Origin: Antarcticimicrobium sp.
Lineage (GTDB): Bacteria > Pseudomonadota > Alphaproteobacteria > Rhodobacterales > Rhodobacteraceae
Length of the DNA stretch: 46,467 nt
Assembly: GCF_029212575.1 (NCBI RefSeq)
Contig: NZ_JARGPK010000016.1
Coordinates: 1 to 46,467, forward strand
Direction of reading: 5' to 3'
Part shown: positions 26,196 through 35,889 of the stretch, in pieces
Layout of the letters: the number at the start of each line of letters is the position of its first letter
Numbering within the stretch: position 1 is the first letter of the stretch
Translations under genes and position numbers: made by a program
The notes under the pieces: generated by a model
What the model saw: the letters and a program-made list of their open reading frames with translations, nothing else
Told to the model about the DNA's origin: nothing
Database searches by the model: none

Positions 26196-27080
26196 TTACT
26201 GCCCGTATCCGTTTATTCTTCTTATTTTCCACCAGTCCTCGACCGCGTGCTCGGTCATCCGCACCGTTGGCCGCGCCCGCAGACGCATGTCGACAACGGT
26301 CACGTCGCGCTCCAGCAGGTCGCGCACCTCGTTCAGCGCCAGCACCCGTTCAAGCGCCCGCACCGGCCGGTCCGGCGGCAGCAGGATGCGCTGGCCGCGA
26401 TCCAGGACCACGTCCCAACGCCGCTCGCCGATGCGGACCAGGCCGCGCAGTCGCCCGGCAAGCGGTTGCGCCGCGGCAAACAGCGCCAGCGCCTCGCCGA
26501 CCGCGCGATCGGCGCCCTGGCCGGCGATCAGTGGCAGCTCGGGCCGCGTGGTCCGGGCCGGCAACTGGTCCACATGGGTGCCGCTTGCGTCCAGCATCGA
26601 CAGCCCGGCGCGGCTGCGCCAGATCACCGAGGGCTGGCGTTCGACCACGTCGACCTGGAGGATGCCGCCGGGGCGGATGCGCACGCTGGCCGCCTTGACC
26701 GGGTCGAGCCCGACGATCCGCTCGCGGATCTGTTGCAGGTCGAGGTCGAAGGAACTGACGGGGAAATCCAGCGCCACAGCCTCGCGGATATCCTCCGACA
26801 GGTTGCGTCCGGCGCCGTCGATCGCCATCAGCCCGACCATGAATTCGGGCCGCTCCTGGATCGAGACGCGCAGGTCGGACAGGAACACCGTCAGCGCGTC
26901 GCGCCGCCCCTGGTCAGCCATGAAGAGCGAGCCCAGCGCAAAGCACAGGGCGAAGGGCACGAGGGTGCGCAGCCCCAGCCGGATCCCCGGCGTCAGCATC
27001 CAGCGCTGCACCCGGTAATTCAGACGCGAGGGCGCCGGATCGGGGCGCGCCTGGGGGCGGGGGCGGATCACCTGTTGCAC
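26196..27080 (-). CDS. ftsQ: Cell division protein FtsQ
   Basis: Bitopic inner-membrane protein of the FtsQLB complex that regulates septal peptidoglycan synthesis. 294 residues. A basic, Pro-rich cytoplasmic head is followed by a membrane segment (about residues 37-57, LGLRTLVPFALCFALGSLFM), a POTRA domain and the FtsQ domain (PVSSFDLDLQQIRERIVGLDPVKAASVRI). It starts with GTG at 27080, inside the end of the truncated ddl frame (stop at 27068), which preserves the normal ddl-ftsQ overlap despite the ddl deletion. Confidence 0.95.
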   Translation of the reverse strand: MQQVIRPRPQARPDPAPSRLNYRVQRWMLTPGIRLGLRTLVPFALCFALGSLFMADQGRRDALTVFLSDLRVSIQERPEFMVGLMAIDGAGRNLSEDIREAVALDFPVSSFDLDLQQIRERIVGLDPVKAASVRIRPGGILQVDVVERQPSVIWRSRAGLSMLDASGTHVDQLPARTTRPELPLIAGQGADRAVGEALALFAAAQPLAGRLRGLVRIGERRWDVVLDRGQRILLPPDRPVRALERVLALNEVRDLLERDVTVVDMRLRARPTVRMTEHAVEDWWKIRRINGYGQ

Positions 27081-27304
27081 GCGGCATCCTCCACCATCCG
27101 GCAGTCGCCGATCACCATATCGGGAGAAAAACCGCGCAGCCGTTCGCCGAGGTCCGGGCCGGCATCCGGCCCGACCACCTCATAGCCTTCGCCCCGCAGC
27201 GCGGTGGCGCATGCGCGCCCACAGGGCAGCGAGACCTCGCGTTCGGCCGAGGCGCCGCCCATCAATACCGCAACAAGGGGGGTCTTTCCGCTCGCGTGAC
27301 CCAC
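27068..27304 (-). pseudogene. ddl: ddl remnant with internal deletion
   Basis: Ddl joins two D-alanines with ATP; family proteins have about 300 residues. Here a GTG at 27304 (GAGG seven bases before it) opens a frame of only 78 residues. It starts like Ddl (TPLVAVLMGGASAEREVSL, then LRGEGYEVVGPDAG) and stops after about 60 family-like residues. The last residues MVEDAACNR look, from memory, like the very C-terminus of Rhodobacterales Ddl. The middle, with the ATP-grasp domain and all catalytic residues, is absent, so it cannot be an active ligase. Position (murB-ddl-ftsQ) and overlap with ftsQ are as usual. The simplest reading is an internal in-frame deletion. Confidence 0.8.
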
Positions 27305-27411
27305 GTTGTGCCTCAATGTCCCCGGGCCTTTGCGACCCGTGTTTGTTCCCGGTTTTCGCGCCCCCTTATGTGCCTGCGGGGTGTCGCGTTCGGGTGTTAT
27401 TCCGCGGATCG

Positions 27412-28338
27412 TCAGCTTTCTGCTTCGCCGATCCGCATGATTTCCCATTCTAGCGTTATGCCGCTGGTCTGGTAAACCTTTTTTCGCACCGCCTCGCCCA
27501 GTCCCTCCAGATCCGCGGCGCTGGCGCCACCGGCGTTGATCAGGAAATTGGCGTGTTTCTCGCTCATCTGTGCGCCGCCCAGACGGGCGCCGCGCATTCC
27601 GGCATCCTCGATCACCTTCCAGGCCTTGAGGTCATGCACGTCGTCGGCCCGCCCGGTGCTGGAGAACCCCGCCGGGTTGCGAAAGGTGGAGCCGGCGCTG
27701 CGCTCTTTCGTCGGCTGGCTCTCGTCGCGCCTGCGCAGCTGCTCGTCCATCCGCGCCAGCAGCGCCCTGGGGTCGGCTGACGGCCCCTCGAAGGTTGCCT
27801 CGACGATCACCATCCCTTCGGACAGATCGCTCTGCCGGTAGCGGAAGTTCAGATCGCGCGCAGTCAGCGTGACGATTTCGCCGCGCCGTGTCACCGCGCG
27901 GGCCGAGACGAGGACATCGGCCACGTAGGAGCCGTAGCAGCCCGCGTTCATCCGCACCGCGCCGCCGATACTGCCCGGGATGGTTCGCAGGAAGGTCAGG
28001 TCGACCCCCGCCTGCGCCGCCCGTTTCGCCACATGCGCATCCAGCGCCGCCGCCCCTGCGGTCACCCGGTTGTCCTCGACGACAATCCCGTTGAAGCCGC
28101 GCCCCAGCCGGATCACCACCGCGCGCAGCCCGCCGTCGCGCACGATCAGGTTGGACCCGACGCCCATGGGAAACACCGGCACATCCGGGCGCAGCGCCGC
28201 CAGGAAGGCCGCGAGATCCTCGATATCGGCGGGCTGGACCAGCACGTCGGCCGGCCCGCCCACGCGCAGCCAGGTCAGCTCGGACAGCGGTTTGTTGCGG
28301 GTCAGTCGCCCGCGCAGCTGGGGAAAGTCATGCTCCAT
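27412..28338 (-). CDS. murB: UDP-N-acetylenolpyruvoylglucosamine reductase
   Basis: FAD enzyme that reduces UDP-GlcNAc-enolpyruvate to UDP-MurNAc with NADPH. 308 residues, type II-like length. FAD-binding motifs are [14 protein letters not shown] and [17 protein letters not shown]. The catalytic serine region is [11 protein letters not shown] and the catalytic glutamate is in GITLEWEI near the C-terminus. AGAGGCGC precedes the ATG at 28338. It is followed by about 107 bases and then the ddl remnant. Confidence 0.96.
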   Translation of the reverse strand: MEHDFPQLRGRLTRNKPLSELTWLRVGGPADVLVQPADIEDLAAFLAALRPDVPVFPMGVGSNLIVRDGGLRAVVIRLGRGFNGIVVEDNRVTAGAAALDAHVAKRAAQAGVDLTFLRTIPGSIGGAVRMNAGCYGSYVADVLVSARAVTRRGEIVTLTARDLNFRYRQSDLSEGMVIVEATFEGPSADPRALLARMDEQLRRRDESQPTKERSAGSTFRNPAGFSSTGRADDVHDLKAWKVIEDAGMRGARLGGAQMSEKHANFLINAGGASAADLEGLGEAVRKKVYQTSGITLEWEIMRIGEAES

Positions 28339-28415
28339 GCGCCTCTGCTACCGCCGCCCCGGATCGAGAACAACCCGGCCCCGTCCTCTGACTGCAAATA
28401 CTCCGGGCCGTGGCC

Positions 28416-28697
28416 TCACCCGTCGCCGCGCGCCGCCCTGCGCCATCGCCGCCACCAGCCGATACCGCCGCCGATCAGCACGCCCAGGATCGCCGGGGCC
28501 GCCATCAGCGCGGCGAAGATGCCATATCCGATCGCATCCCAGCCCTGGTGCTGTCGGCCGGTCCAGATCGCCCAGACCATCAGCATCGCCAGCAGCAGCG
28601 CCGCCAGCGGCACCACCCAGCCCACGCGATTTCGCACCGCCACGACCCCCAGGATCAGCGGGATCACAAAGCACAACAGCGGCATGACATAGACCAT
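28416..28697 (-). CDS. Small hydrophobic membrane protein, unknown
   Basis: A 93-residue protein with three likely membrane helices: VYVMPLLCFVIPLILGVVAV, then VVPLAALLLAMLMVWAIW, then IFAALMAAPAILGVLIGGGI. It ends in a basic tail (WWRRWRRAARG). I do not recognise the family. The start at ATG 28697 is preferred to an in-frame TTG two codons upstream. It lies between a DUF2484-like gene and murB, all co-directional, so it is part of the dcw transcript, perhaps linked to envelope assembly; function unknown. Confidence 0.6.
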   Translation of the reverse strand: MVYVMPLLCFVIPLILGVVAVRNRVGWVVPLAALLLAMLMVWAIWTGRQHQGWDAIGYGIFAALMAAPAILGVLIGGGIGWWRRWRRAARGDG

Positions 28698-28746
28698 AGG
28701 CAACTCTAGCCCCGTCCGCCTGCATCCGTCCAGCGCGCCGAACGCC

Positions 28747-28992
28747 TCAGCGTACGCGCCGACGCAGCCAGCGGGCCAGGTAGAGCACCGGCCAGCGCAG
28801 CACCGACATCCCCGCCGCGAGCACCAGCAGCCCGATCCACGGCCCGTTCTGATAGGTGACCCAGCCCAGCAGCGGAATGCCCAGCGCGATCAGCCCGTAG
28901 GCGCGGCGCCAGTGGTTGTCACGGCTGGGGAGCATGGCGCTCAGATTTGCCGCAACGGCCCAGAGGCAGGCCAGGATCAGCGACGGCGTCAT
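28747..28992 (-). CDS. DUF2484-like membrane protein, copy A
   Basis: An 81-residue protein with about three membrane segments (MTPSLILACLWAVAANLSAM, GLIALGIPLLGWVTY, IGLLVLAAGMSVLRWPV) and a basic end WLRRRVR. It resembles the neighbouring copy B in layout (SLILACLW versus APVIAASLW, LPSR versus LPLR, and the final RWP / RRP helix), so the pair looks like a tandem duplication. From memory this is the DUF2484 family of Rhodobacterales dcw clusters. Its ATG at 28992 overlaps the stop of copy B by four bases (ATGA), indicating coupled translation. Confidence 0.65.
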   Translation of the reverse strand: MTPSLILACLWAVAANLSAMLPSRDNHWRRAYGLIALGIPLLGWVTYQNGPWIGLLVLAAGMSVLRWPVLYLARWLRRRVR

Positions 28993-29228
28993 CGCCGCCC
29001 CCACGCCCGGCGCAACAGCTCACGCAAGGGCCGGCGGAACATCGACAGCACCGCCAGCAGCGCGGCCAGCGCGATCCAGATCCCGTGCACCGCCCCGAGC
29101 CAGACCAGCAGCCCCGGCGCGCAAAGCAGCAGCAGCCCGCCGGGCAGGTACTGGTACCGCAGCGGCAGAAACGCAACCATCGCCCCGGCCAGCACCCAGA
29201 GGCTGGCGGCGATCACCGGCGCGCTCAT
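28989..29228 (-). CDS. DUF2484-like membrane protein, copy B
   Basis: A 79-residue membrane protein: MSAPVIAASLWVLAGAMVAF, then the loop LPLRYQYLPGG, then LLLLCAPGLLVWLGAVHG and IWIALAALLAVLSMF, ending RRPLRELLRRAWGRR. Best fit is DUF2484, which in Rhodobacterales normally sits next to murC. It starts seven bases after the permease stop at 29236 and overlaps copy A by four bases, so all are in one operon. Function unknown. Confidence 0.7.
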   Translation of the reverse strand: MSAPVIAASLWVLAGAMVAFLPLRYQYLPGGLLLLCAPGLLVWLGAVHGIWIALAALLAVLSMFRRPLRELLRRAWGRR

Positions 29229-29235
29229 CCCGCCC

Positions 29236-30417
29236 TCACGCGAAGGAGGCCGCGAAGGCGGCGACGCAGGCGGCCATGCCCAGCCAGGGCACATAGGCGG
29301 GCACCACGAAAGGCCCCTCCGGCTCGCGCCGCTTGACGCCCACCAGCGCGGCATTGACGATGGCAAAGACGATCAGCAGCGCCTGGGTGGTGATTTCGGC
29401 CAGCACCGCCACCGGCAGGGTCAGCGCCGCCGCCGTCGTCGCCGCGCCGACCACCAGGGTGCCCAGAACCGGCGTGCCGAACCGCTTGTGCGCGTGGCGG
29501 AACACCGACAGCCCCGGCGAGCGTTTGCCGAGCCCGAACAGCACCCGCGCCGCCATCACGATCTGCGCCAGCACGCCGTTCATCGCCGCCGCCACCGCGA
29601 TCGCCGAGAGAAACAGCGCCGAGGTTCCGGTGCCTGCCTCCCAGACCAGCGCCAAGGGCCGCTCCGAAACGCCCAGCAGTTCGCGCGGGACCGAGCGCAC
29701 AGCGGCCATCGACACCATCGCGTAAAGCAGCGCGGTCAGCGCCAGCGCCCAGAGGATCGCGCGCGGCATCGAGCGTTCGGGGTTCTTGGTCTCCTCGACC
29801 ACGTTGACCATGTCGTCGAAGCCGATGAAGGCGAAAAAGCCGAAGACGGTGGCGGCGGCCACCCCGCTCCATTCCGGCGGCGGCGGTGCGCTCCAATCGG
29901 CCACCGGGGCGGCGGCAAAGCCGGCGCCGGTGACCAGCACCAGGCCGACCACCTCGACCAGCGTGAGGATCGCGGCGAAGGCGAGGCTTTCCAGCACGCC
30001 GATCAGGGCGATGACGGTCATCGCCGCGCCGAAACCCACCACGCCCCAGACAAAGGGGACATCGACGATGGCGGTCAGGTAGCCGACCCCGCCGCGCAGC
30101 ACCGCCGCCGCCGCCACGGTGCCCGCGACAATGTTGATCCAGCCCACCAGCACCGCCAGCCCGTGCCGACGCAATCCGACCTCGATGTAGGAACTGTCAC
30201 CGGCCGCCTCGGGGATGCGCGCCGACAGCTCGGCAAAGGCCAGCGCCGAGGGCACCGCCACCAGCCCGGCCAGCAGGAACGACAGCGGCGCCCAGACCCC
30301 GGCCACCCCGGCGGCGATCCCGGTCAGCACGTAGATCCCCGCACCGACCATGATGCCGACGCCATAGGCGGTCAGCAGCCCGGGTCCGATACGGCGTTTG
30401 AGATGGGGTTCGGTCAT
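29236..30417 (-). CDS. APC-family amino acid permease
   Basis: A 393-residue inner-membrane transporter with about 11-12 helices. The first helix carries the APC substrate loop GVGIMVGAGIYVLTG. Other features are PSALAFAELSARIPEAAGDSSY and FFAFIGFDDMVNVVEETKNPER, both typical of amino acid/polyamine permeases of the CAT/YfnA type. It is shorter than the usual 430-470 residues at the C-terminus. The ATG at 30417 overlaps the stop of the 531-residue gene by four bases (ATGA). A permease is not a usual dcw member; substrate unknown. Confidence 0.85.
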   Translation of the reverse strand: MTEPHLKRRIGPGLLTAYGVGIMVGAGIYVLTGIAAGVAGVWAPLSFLLAGLVAVPSALAFAELSARIPEAAGDSSYIEVGLRRHGLAVLVGWINIVAGTVAAAAVLRGGVGYLTAIVDVPFVWGVVGFGAAMTVIALIGVLESLAFAAILTLVEVVGLVLVTGAGFAAAPVADWSAPPPPEWSGVAAATVFGFFAFIGFDDMVNVVEETKNPERSMPRAILWALALTALLYAMVSMAAVRSVPRELLGVSERPLALVWEAGTGTSALFLSAIAVAAAMNGVLAQIVMAARVLFGLGKRSPGLSVFRHAHKRFGTPVLGTLVVGAATTAAALTLPVAVLAEITTQALLIVFAIVNAALVGVKRREPEGPFVVPAYVPWLGMAACVAAFAASFA

Positions 30418-32009
30418 CCTAGCAACCCGTAGAAATTCCCTGACTCGACCTGTGTCCAGAATTCTGTGACCCAACCTGCCCCTTCTGTCCCGAACTCCTG
30501 AACCGCATCGATGCCCTTGTCCAGCTTCGCGAGTTTGTCCGCACCATCGACCACCTTTTGCAGGGTCGACTTAGCCTGTTTCGGCGAGGCTTCTTTCATG
30601 TCCGACGCCCGAATCGCGCGTGCCCCGCGCGGAATGGCTGCCGTCATGAAATACCAAGCAGATTTCGTTTCCTCTTCACTGCTCTCCGGATCGAGGATTT
30701 TCTGGATCGCAAGCGCAGCCGCGGCATGCAGCACACCTTCACTATCCGCCGCCATCCCGGCGCACAAACGCAGCGCCATTGCGCGTTGTTCGTCCGTGTA
30801 GCGGGCGACACGAACCGCCAGCCGGTTGCGCTGGGTCTCCGCCACGTCGGGGACCGCGACGCAAATATCATCCTTCTGGGTTTCCAGTGCATCCACCAGA
30901 CGCGCGAAGGGGCCATCTGCTGAGAAGCCCTCGTTTTTCGCGATCCGTTCCAGTTCCCGCTGCGCCAAAGACACATGGTCGAACATGGTCAGTGGATCGG
31001 ATCGGTAGCGCCGGAGATCGCGGCGCAGGTCGGAAATGACCGGCGCGAACATCGTATTCATTTGGATTCCGAGCCGATTGGCCGATTTGTCCTTGCGACA
31101 ACGGGCGGTGAAGTCTTTCAGCGCCTGCCGGATGGCGGCCTCGATCTGGCTCAGGTCCGGGGCATTCCGCGACGACGCGACAAGCCGCCCGCATTTCGCA
31201 TCGACCTCGATCTTGTGGGCATAAGGATTCTGGCGGATGATCTCATCGACACTGGCATGCTTTTCGACGATCTCTGCAATCATCGCATTCACATGCGCCG
31301 GTCCCTTTGCCCAATCCGCATCCGGGATCAGCGCGATGTCGGTCAGCAGGGCACGGTTTTGCGGACGACCGGCGAGAAGGTTCTCGTACCAATTGATCCA
31401 GAAGGACCAGTCTACCAGTAGGCCTTCGCGTCCATCATTCTGAACAAGGCTTGCCATCAACGAAATTGCCACTTCTTTCCAAAACTGTTCAAATTCTGCG
31501 CGCCACTCTTCCGGCCAAAGCGGCCGCGCATGGGAAAATTCTCCTTCCCCAGAAAGAAACTTAACGTCATCCGCCAAGGCAGAATTAACGGCGGGATCGA
31601 TGATTGAATTCGCGGCTCGAACGGCAGCTCGAGTGGCGTCAATGTTGCCGGAAATTGCAGCGTGGGCGTTAATCGCAGCCTCCGTTGAAGCTAAGGAAGC
31701 TCCAAAAAAGGAAGCATTGACGCTTCGGGCAACTCCCTCTTGGGCGAATTTCGCAGCGGCGTCCCCGGCGGACTTGAGCTCGGTCGTTGGCCAGATACTC
31801 TCAATTCCTGATAGCAACGCCAATCGACAACAATACAAGAATGCGAGATCAAGCTCATGTTTTGGAGAGCTTAAGTTGCGAAACATGTCGGGCAGTTGTC
31901 GCGCAGCGATCCGCGACGCGATCCAAGCAGCCTCCTGAACGCGAGCCTTCTCGGGCCGAGAGTTGAGCCAAGCTTCCAACCGCTCTTGCGTCATCTCCTC
32001 CCCGGCCAT
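30414..32009 (-). CDS. Unknown 531-residue alpha-helical protein inserted after murC
   Basis: I do not recognise a characterised family. The protein has no signal peptide or membrane segment and reads as soluble and mostly helical, with Ala-rich stretches (SLASTEAAINAHAAISG, ATRAAVRAANSIID) and Trp-rich patches (RPLWPEEWRAEFEQFWKE, VDWSFWINWYENL). The opening EAWLNSRPEKARVQEAAWIASRIAAR recalls hypothetical proteins seen in accessory regions of alphaproteobacteria. Its DNA is visibly less GC-rich than its neighbours, most clearly at 31590-31870, suggesting acquisition. The start at 32009 is four bases after the murC stop; 31994 is an alternative. Its stop overlaps the permease start (ATGA), so the pair looks like a two-gene module. 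Confidence 0.8.
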   Translation of the reverse strand: MAGEEMTQERLEAWLNSRPEKARVQEAAWIASRIAARQLPDMFRNLSSPKHELDLAFLYCCRLALLSGIESIWPTTELKSAGDAAAKFAQEGVARSVNASFFGASLASTEAAINAHAAISGNIDATRAAVRAANSIIDPAVNSALADDVKFLSGEGEFSHARPLWPEEWRAEFEQFWKEVAISLMASLVQNDGREGLLVDWSFWINWYENLLAGRPQNRALLTDIALIPDADWAKGPAHVNAMIAEIVEKHASVDEIIRQNPYAHKIEVDAKCGRLVASSRNAPDLSQIEAAIRQALKDFTARCRKDKSANRLGIQMNTMFAPVISDLRRDLRRYRSDPLTMFDHVSLAQRELERIAKNEGFSADGPFARLVDALETQKDDICVAVPDVAETQRNRLAVRVARYTDEQRAMALRLCAGMAADSEGVLHAAAALAIQKILDPESSEEETKSAWYFMTAAIPRGARAIRASDMKEASPKQAKSTLQKVVDGADKLAKLDKGIDAVQEFGTEGAGWVTEFWTQVESGNFYGLLG

Positions 32010-32013
32010 GTCC

Positions 32014-33411
32014 CTACCCCTTCAGCCGCTCCGGCAGGTTGTTGGCCCAGGCGCTGATGGTGCCGGCGCCAAGGCAGACCACCATGTCGCCCGGCCGGGC
32101 CTCGTCGCGCACCATCCGGGTCAGGTCGTCCTCGGACAGGACGGCGCGGGCGTGGCGGTGGCCGTGGCGGATCAGCCCGGCGACCAGGTCGTCGCGGCTG
32201 GCGCCGGGGATCGGATCCTCTCCGGCGGCGTAGACCTCGGCGATGCCGACCACGTCGGCCTCGTTGAAACAGCCGCAGAAATCGTCGAACAGCGAATGCA
32301 GGCGGGTATAACGGTGCGGCTGGTGCACGGCGATGACGCGGCCCTCGGTGGCCTGTCGCGCCGCCTTGAGCACGGCGGCGATTTCCACCGGGTGATGGCC
32401 GTAGTCGTCGATCACGGTGACGCCGTTGACCTCGCCCACCGTGGTGAAGCGCCGGTTGACCCCGCCGAAGGCGGCCAGCGCGGCGCGGATCTCGGCCCGC
32501 TTCATGCCCAGGTGCCGCGCCACGGTGACCGCAGCCAGCGCGTTCGAGACGTTGTGATCGCCCGGCATCGGCAGGGTGCAGCCCTCGATCATCTGGCCTT
32601 CGGTCTGCAGCGCGATGTCAAAATGCGCCACGCCGGCCTGATACCGCAGGTTCACCGCGCGCACGTCGGCCTGGGCGTTGAAGCCGTAGGTGGCGACGCG
32701 GCGGTCGGTGACCCGGCCGACCAGCGCCTGCACCTCGGGATGATCGGTGCAGCAGACCGCCAGCCCGTAGAACGGGATGTTGGAGACGAATTGATAGAAC
32801 CCGTCGCGCAGCTTATCGAAATCGCCCCAATGCTCCAGGTGCTCGGGGTCGATATTGGTGACGATGGCGATGGTGGCGGGCAGCCGGTTGAAGCTGCCGT
32901 CGCTCTCGTCGGCCTCGACCACCATCCATTCGCCCTGCCCCATCCGCGCGTTGGAGCCGTAGGCATGGATGATGCCGCCGTTGACTACGGTGGGATCGAA
33001 CCGGCCGGCGACCATCATCTCGGCCATCAGCGTGGTGGTGGTGGTCTTGCCGTGGGTGCCGGCGACGGCGACGTTTGATTTCAGCCGCATCAGCTCGCCC
33101 AGCATCTCGGCCCGCTTGACGATGGGCAGGCCGCGGCGGCGCGCCTCGTCGAGCTCGGGATTGCCCGGCTTGATCGCCGAGGAGATCACCACCACCTCGG
33201 CGCCTTCCAGGTTTTCGGCCCGCTGCCCCTCGAACACCTGCGCGCCCAGACCGGCCAGCCGATCAGTGATCTTCGAGCGTTTCAGGTCCGAGCCCTGCAC
33301 CCGGTAGCCCAGGTTCAGCAGCACCTCGGCGATGCCCGACATGCCGATACCGCCGATGCCGACGAAATGGATCGGCCCGACATCGGTGGGCAGTTTGGTG
33401 GCGGGGGTCAT
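32014..33411 (-). CDS. murC: UDP-N-acetylmuramate--L-alanine ligase
   Basis: Adds L-Ala to UDP-MurNAc using ATP. 465 residues. The nucleotide-sugar N-domain starts [17 protein letters not shown]; the ATP P-loop is [24 protein letters not shown] holds a Mg-binding residue, and [16 protein letters not shown] lies in the C-domain. It overlaps the murG stop by four bases (ATGA). The next gene downstream is the unknown 531-residue gene rather than DUF2484 and murB. Confidence 0.97.
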   Translation of the reverse strand: MTPATKLPTDVGPIHFVGIGGIGMSGIAEVLLNLGYRVQGSDLKRSKITDRLAGLGAQVFEGQRAENLEGAEVVVISSAIKPGNPELDEARRRGLPIVKRAEMLGELMRLKSNVAVAGTHGKTTTTTLMAEMMVAGRFDPTVVNGGIIHAYGSNARMGQGEWMVVEADESDGSFNRLPATIAIVTNIDPEHLEHWGDFDKLRDGFYQFVSNIPFYGLAVCCTDHPEVQALVGRVTDRRVATYGFNAQADVRAVNLRYQAGVAHFDIALQTEGQMIEGCTLPMPGDHNVSNALAAVTVARHLGMKRAEIRAALAAFGGVNRRFTTVGEVNGVTVIDDYGHHPVEIAAVLKAARQATEGRVIAVHQPHRYTRLHSLFDDFCGCFNEADVVGIAEVYAAGEDPIPGASRDDLVAGLIRHGHRHARAVLSEDDLTRMVRDEARPGDMVVCLGAGTISAWANNLPERLKG

Positions 33412-34517
33412 GCGCGCTCCTTCTCGGGCCGGGCTTCGGCCAGCTCTTCGACCAGCGCCGCCAGCCTCTCGGTGGCGTCCGGCATGCCCGCGCCCAGTGC
33501 CGCCGCGCTCATCTGCTGGGCGCCGGCGGGGTCGGACAGAACCGCGGTGATCTGCGCGGTCAGGCTGGAAAGGTCAAGCCGCTTTTCCGGGATCAGGATC
33601 GCCGCGCCGGCCTCGACCAGGCCACGCGCGTTGGCGGTCTGGTGGTCACCGACGGCGGCGGCATAGGGGATCAGGATCGAGGGCCGCCCGATCACCGTGA
33701 GATCGGCGATGGTCGAGGCCCCGGCGCGGCAGATCACCAGCTGCGCCTCGGACATTCGCGCCGGCACGTCGTTGAAGAACGGCTGCACATCGGCGTCGAT
33801 CCCCTGTTCGGCATAGAACGCCGCCACCCGCGCGCCGTCCTCGTCACGGGCCTGGTGGCTGACCCGGATGTTGCGCAACACCTCGGACGGCAGTGCGGCG
33901 ATGGCGGCGGGCACCACGTCGGACAGGATGCGCGCGCCCTGGCTGCCACCGATCACCAGGATCGACATCGGGTAATCGCCCGGCGCGATGTATCCCGCGC
34001 CCGCCCGCGCCAGCACCGCCGCGCGCACCGGGTTGCCGACAGGCACGCCCTGCGCCCCCTCGGGCAGCTCGGTCGGCCAGACGCCGCAGGCCACCTGCGC
34101 CACCCGCTTGGCGAAGACCCTGTTGACCCGGCCCAGCACGCCGTTCTGTTCGTGGATCATCCGCGGCAGGCCCAGCAGCGTCGCCGCCCCCAGCGCCGGG
34201 ATCGACGGGTAGCCGCCAAAGCCCACCACCGCGTCGGGTCGGTCACGCTTCATCGACCAGGCGGCGGCCAGCACGCCGGCGGCGATCTTCGGGCCTGCCA
34301 GCACCTTGGCCAGCGCCCCGCCACGGGCAAAGGTCGCGCTTTGCACCTGGGTGATCTCGGTCGAATGGGGAAAGCCGCCGGTATAGCGCGCGCCGCGCGC
34401 ATCCGTGCTCAGCTTGACCCGCCAGCCGCGTTTCAGCATCGCCTCGGCCAGGGCCTGGGCCGGGAACATGTGGCCCCCGGTGCCGCCGGCGGCGATCATC
34501 AGCAGCTTTTGTGGCAT
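33408..34517 (-). CDS. murG: UDP-GlcNAc--lipid I GlcNAc transferase
   Basis: Peripheral inner-membrane GT28 enzyme that adds GlcNAc to lipid I to give lipid II. 369 residues. The N-terminal GGTGGH loop is at 11-16, followed by [33 protein letters not shown] and the UDP-GlcNAc site [12 protein letters not shown]. The ATG at 34517 is chosen because the family starts just before the Gly loop; a longer frame upstream is not conserved-looking. It is 79 bases after ftsW and overlaps murC by four bases. Confidence 0.97.
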   Translation of the reverse strand: MPQKLLMIAAGGTGGHMFPAQALAEAMLKRGWRVKLSTDARGARYTGGFPHSTEITQVQSATFARGGALAKVLAGPKIAAGVLAAAWSMKRDRPDAVVGFGGYPSIPALGAATLLGLPRMIHEQNGVLGRVNRVFAKRVAQVACGVWPTELPEGAQGVPVGNPVRAAVLARAGAGYIAPGDYPMSILVIGGSQGARILSDVVPAAIAALPSEVLRNIRVSHQARDEDGARVAAFYAEQGIDADVQPFFNDVPARMSEAQLVICRAGASTIADLTVIGRPSILIPYAAAVGDHQTANARGLVEAGAAILIPEKRLDLSSLTAQITAVLSDPAGAQQMSAAALGAGMPDATERLAALVEELAEARPEKERA

Positions 34518-34596
34518 GGGCGTTGTCCTGCGTTTGTCTTCGGTTTCGGGGCGCGGGCCCCGGCCATCGCGCAAATCCCCGCGCACCGCCAGCCCC

Positions 34597-35760
34597 TCAG
34601 GGACGGCCGCGCAGAATCTCGCCGATCTCGCCCTGCGGCCGGGTCCGGGTGAAGGCCAGCAGCATGCCCAGCGCGATGCCCCCCGCGATCAGCGACGAGC
34701 CGCCATAGCTGACGAAAGGCAGGGTCATCCCCTTGGCCGGCAACAGCCGCACCGCCACGCCCATGTTGATCATCGCCTGCACCCCGAAGATACAGGCCAA
34801 CCCGGTGCCGGCCAGCCGGATGAAGGGATCGCGTTCGCGCATCAGCCGCAACAGCGAGCGGACCACGATCGAACAGTAAAGCGCGATGATGATCAGCACC
34901 AGGATCAGACCGTATTCCTCGGCCGCGACGGCGATGATGAAATCGGTATGGGCATCGGGCAGCGACCATTTCACCTGCCCCTCGCCAACTCCGACGCCAA
35001 ACAGCCCGCCCTCGCGGATCGCGTTGGTGGCATAGCCGAGCTGGGTCGTGGGATCGACCTCGGGGCTGAGAAACCCGTCGATGCGGCGCGCGAAATGCTC
35101 CGAGCTGGAATAGGCCACGGTACCACCCAGCACCACCGCCAGCACGATCCCCACCAGCAGCGTCATCGGCGCCCCGGCGACGAAATACATCACCCCCCAG
35201 CCGAACAGCACCAGGCAGGCCTGGCCGAAATCGGGCTGCATCACCAGCATGCCGACGATGGTCAGGCACAGCAGCGCCGACCACGCCGTGCCCGGCGGGC
35301 CGTTGATCTGCTGGCTTGCCGCCAGCATCCAGGCCGCCACCACGATGAAGACCGGTTTCATGAATTCCGAGGGCTGCACGCTGGCGAATCCCAGAGAATA
35401 CCAGCGCATCGCGCCCTTGCCGAAATCGGTGCCCAGCACCGGCAGCAGCGCCAGCGCGACGAAGGACGCGGCAAACCCCAGCACCGCCAGCCGCCGCACC
35501 AGCGTCGGCGTCATCATCGAGGTCAGCAGCATCGCGGTCAGCGCCAGCGTGCCGAACACCGCCTGCCGCTCGACATAGTGAAACGGATCGAGCCCGTTGC
35601 GCGAGGCCAAGGGCGGAGAGGCCGCCAGACCCAGCAGCAGCCCGATACCGGCCAGCACCAGCACACAGGTCATCGACCACTTGTCCAGTGTCCGCCACCA
35701 CTTGGGAAGAATGGGTTCGCCCCGTTGCGCGGAAACCGCGCCATAGACCATCTCGGTCAT
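34597..35760 (-). CDS. ftsW: Septal SEDS glycosyltransferase FtsW
   Basis: Ten-helix SEDS membrane enzyme that polymerises lipid II at the septum with FtsI. 387 residues. Family signatures are [35 protein letters not shown] with the catalytic-type Asp in [14 protein letters not shown]-like [17 protein letters not shown], and the final [15 protein letters not shown]. It stands just downstream of the divergent flavoprotein gene, so it probably carries its own promoter in the 129-base gap rather than relying on murD readthrough. Confidence 0.97.
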   Translation of the reverse strand: MTEMVYGAVSAQRGEPILPKWWRTLDKWSMTCVLVLAGIGLLLGLAASPPLASRNGLDPFHYVERQAVFGTLALTAMLLTSMMTPTLVRRLAVLGFAASFVALALLPVLGTDFGKGAMRWYSLGFASVQPSEFMKPVFIVVAAWMLAASQQINGPPGTAWSALLCLTIVGMLVMQPDFGQACLVLFGWGVMYFVAGAPMTLLVGIVLAVVLGGTVAYSSSEHFARRIDGFLSPEVDPTTQLGYATNAIREGGLFGVGVGEGQVKWSLPDAHTDFIIAVAAEEYGLILVLIIIALYCSIVVRSLLRLMRERDPFIRLAGTGLACIFGVQAMINMGVAVRLLPAKGMTLPFVSYGGSSLIAGGIALGMLLAFTRTRPQGEIGEILRGRP

Positions 35761-35889
35761 GGTAATCCTGCCGTTTGCTGCCTCTGTCCGCCCGGTTTTC
35801 CGGGTCTGGGTCGAACAGTACCGCGAAACGGGCTTTCATTCCAGCCCGTTCCTCTTGCCATCCGCCGCGATCCGGGCCAAGCGGCGCGG

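Noticed and set aside
34405-35889. N-terminal extension of the flavoprotein frame to 888 residues
   Set aside because: This part is antisense to ftsW and murG; the flavoprotein homology starts at the ATG at 35890.
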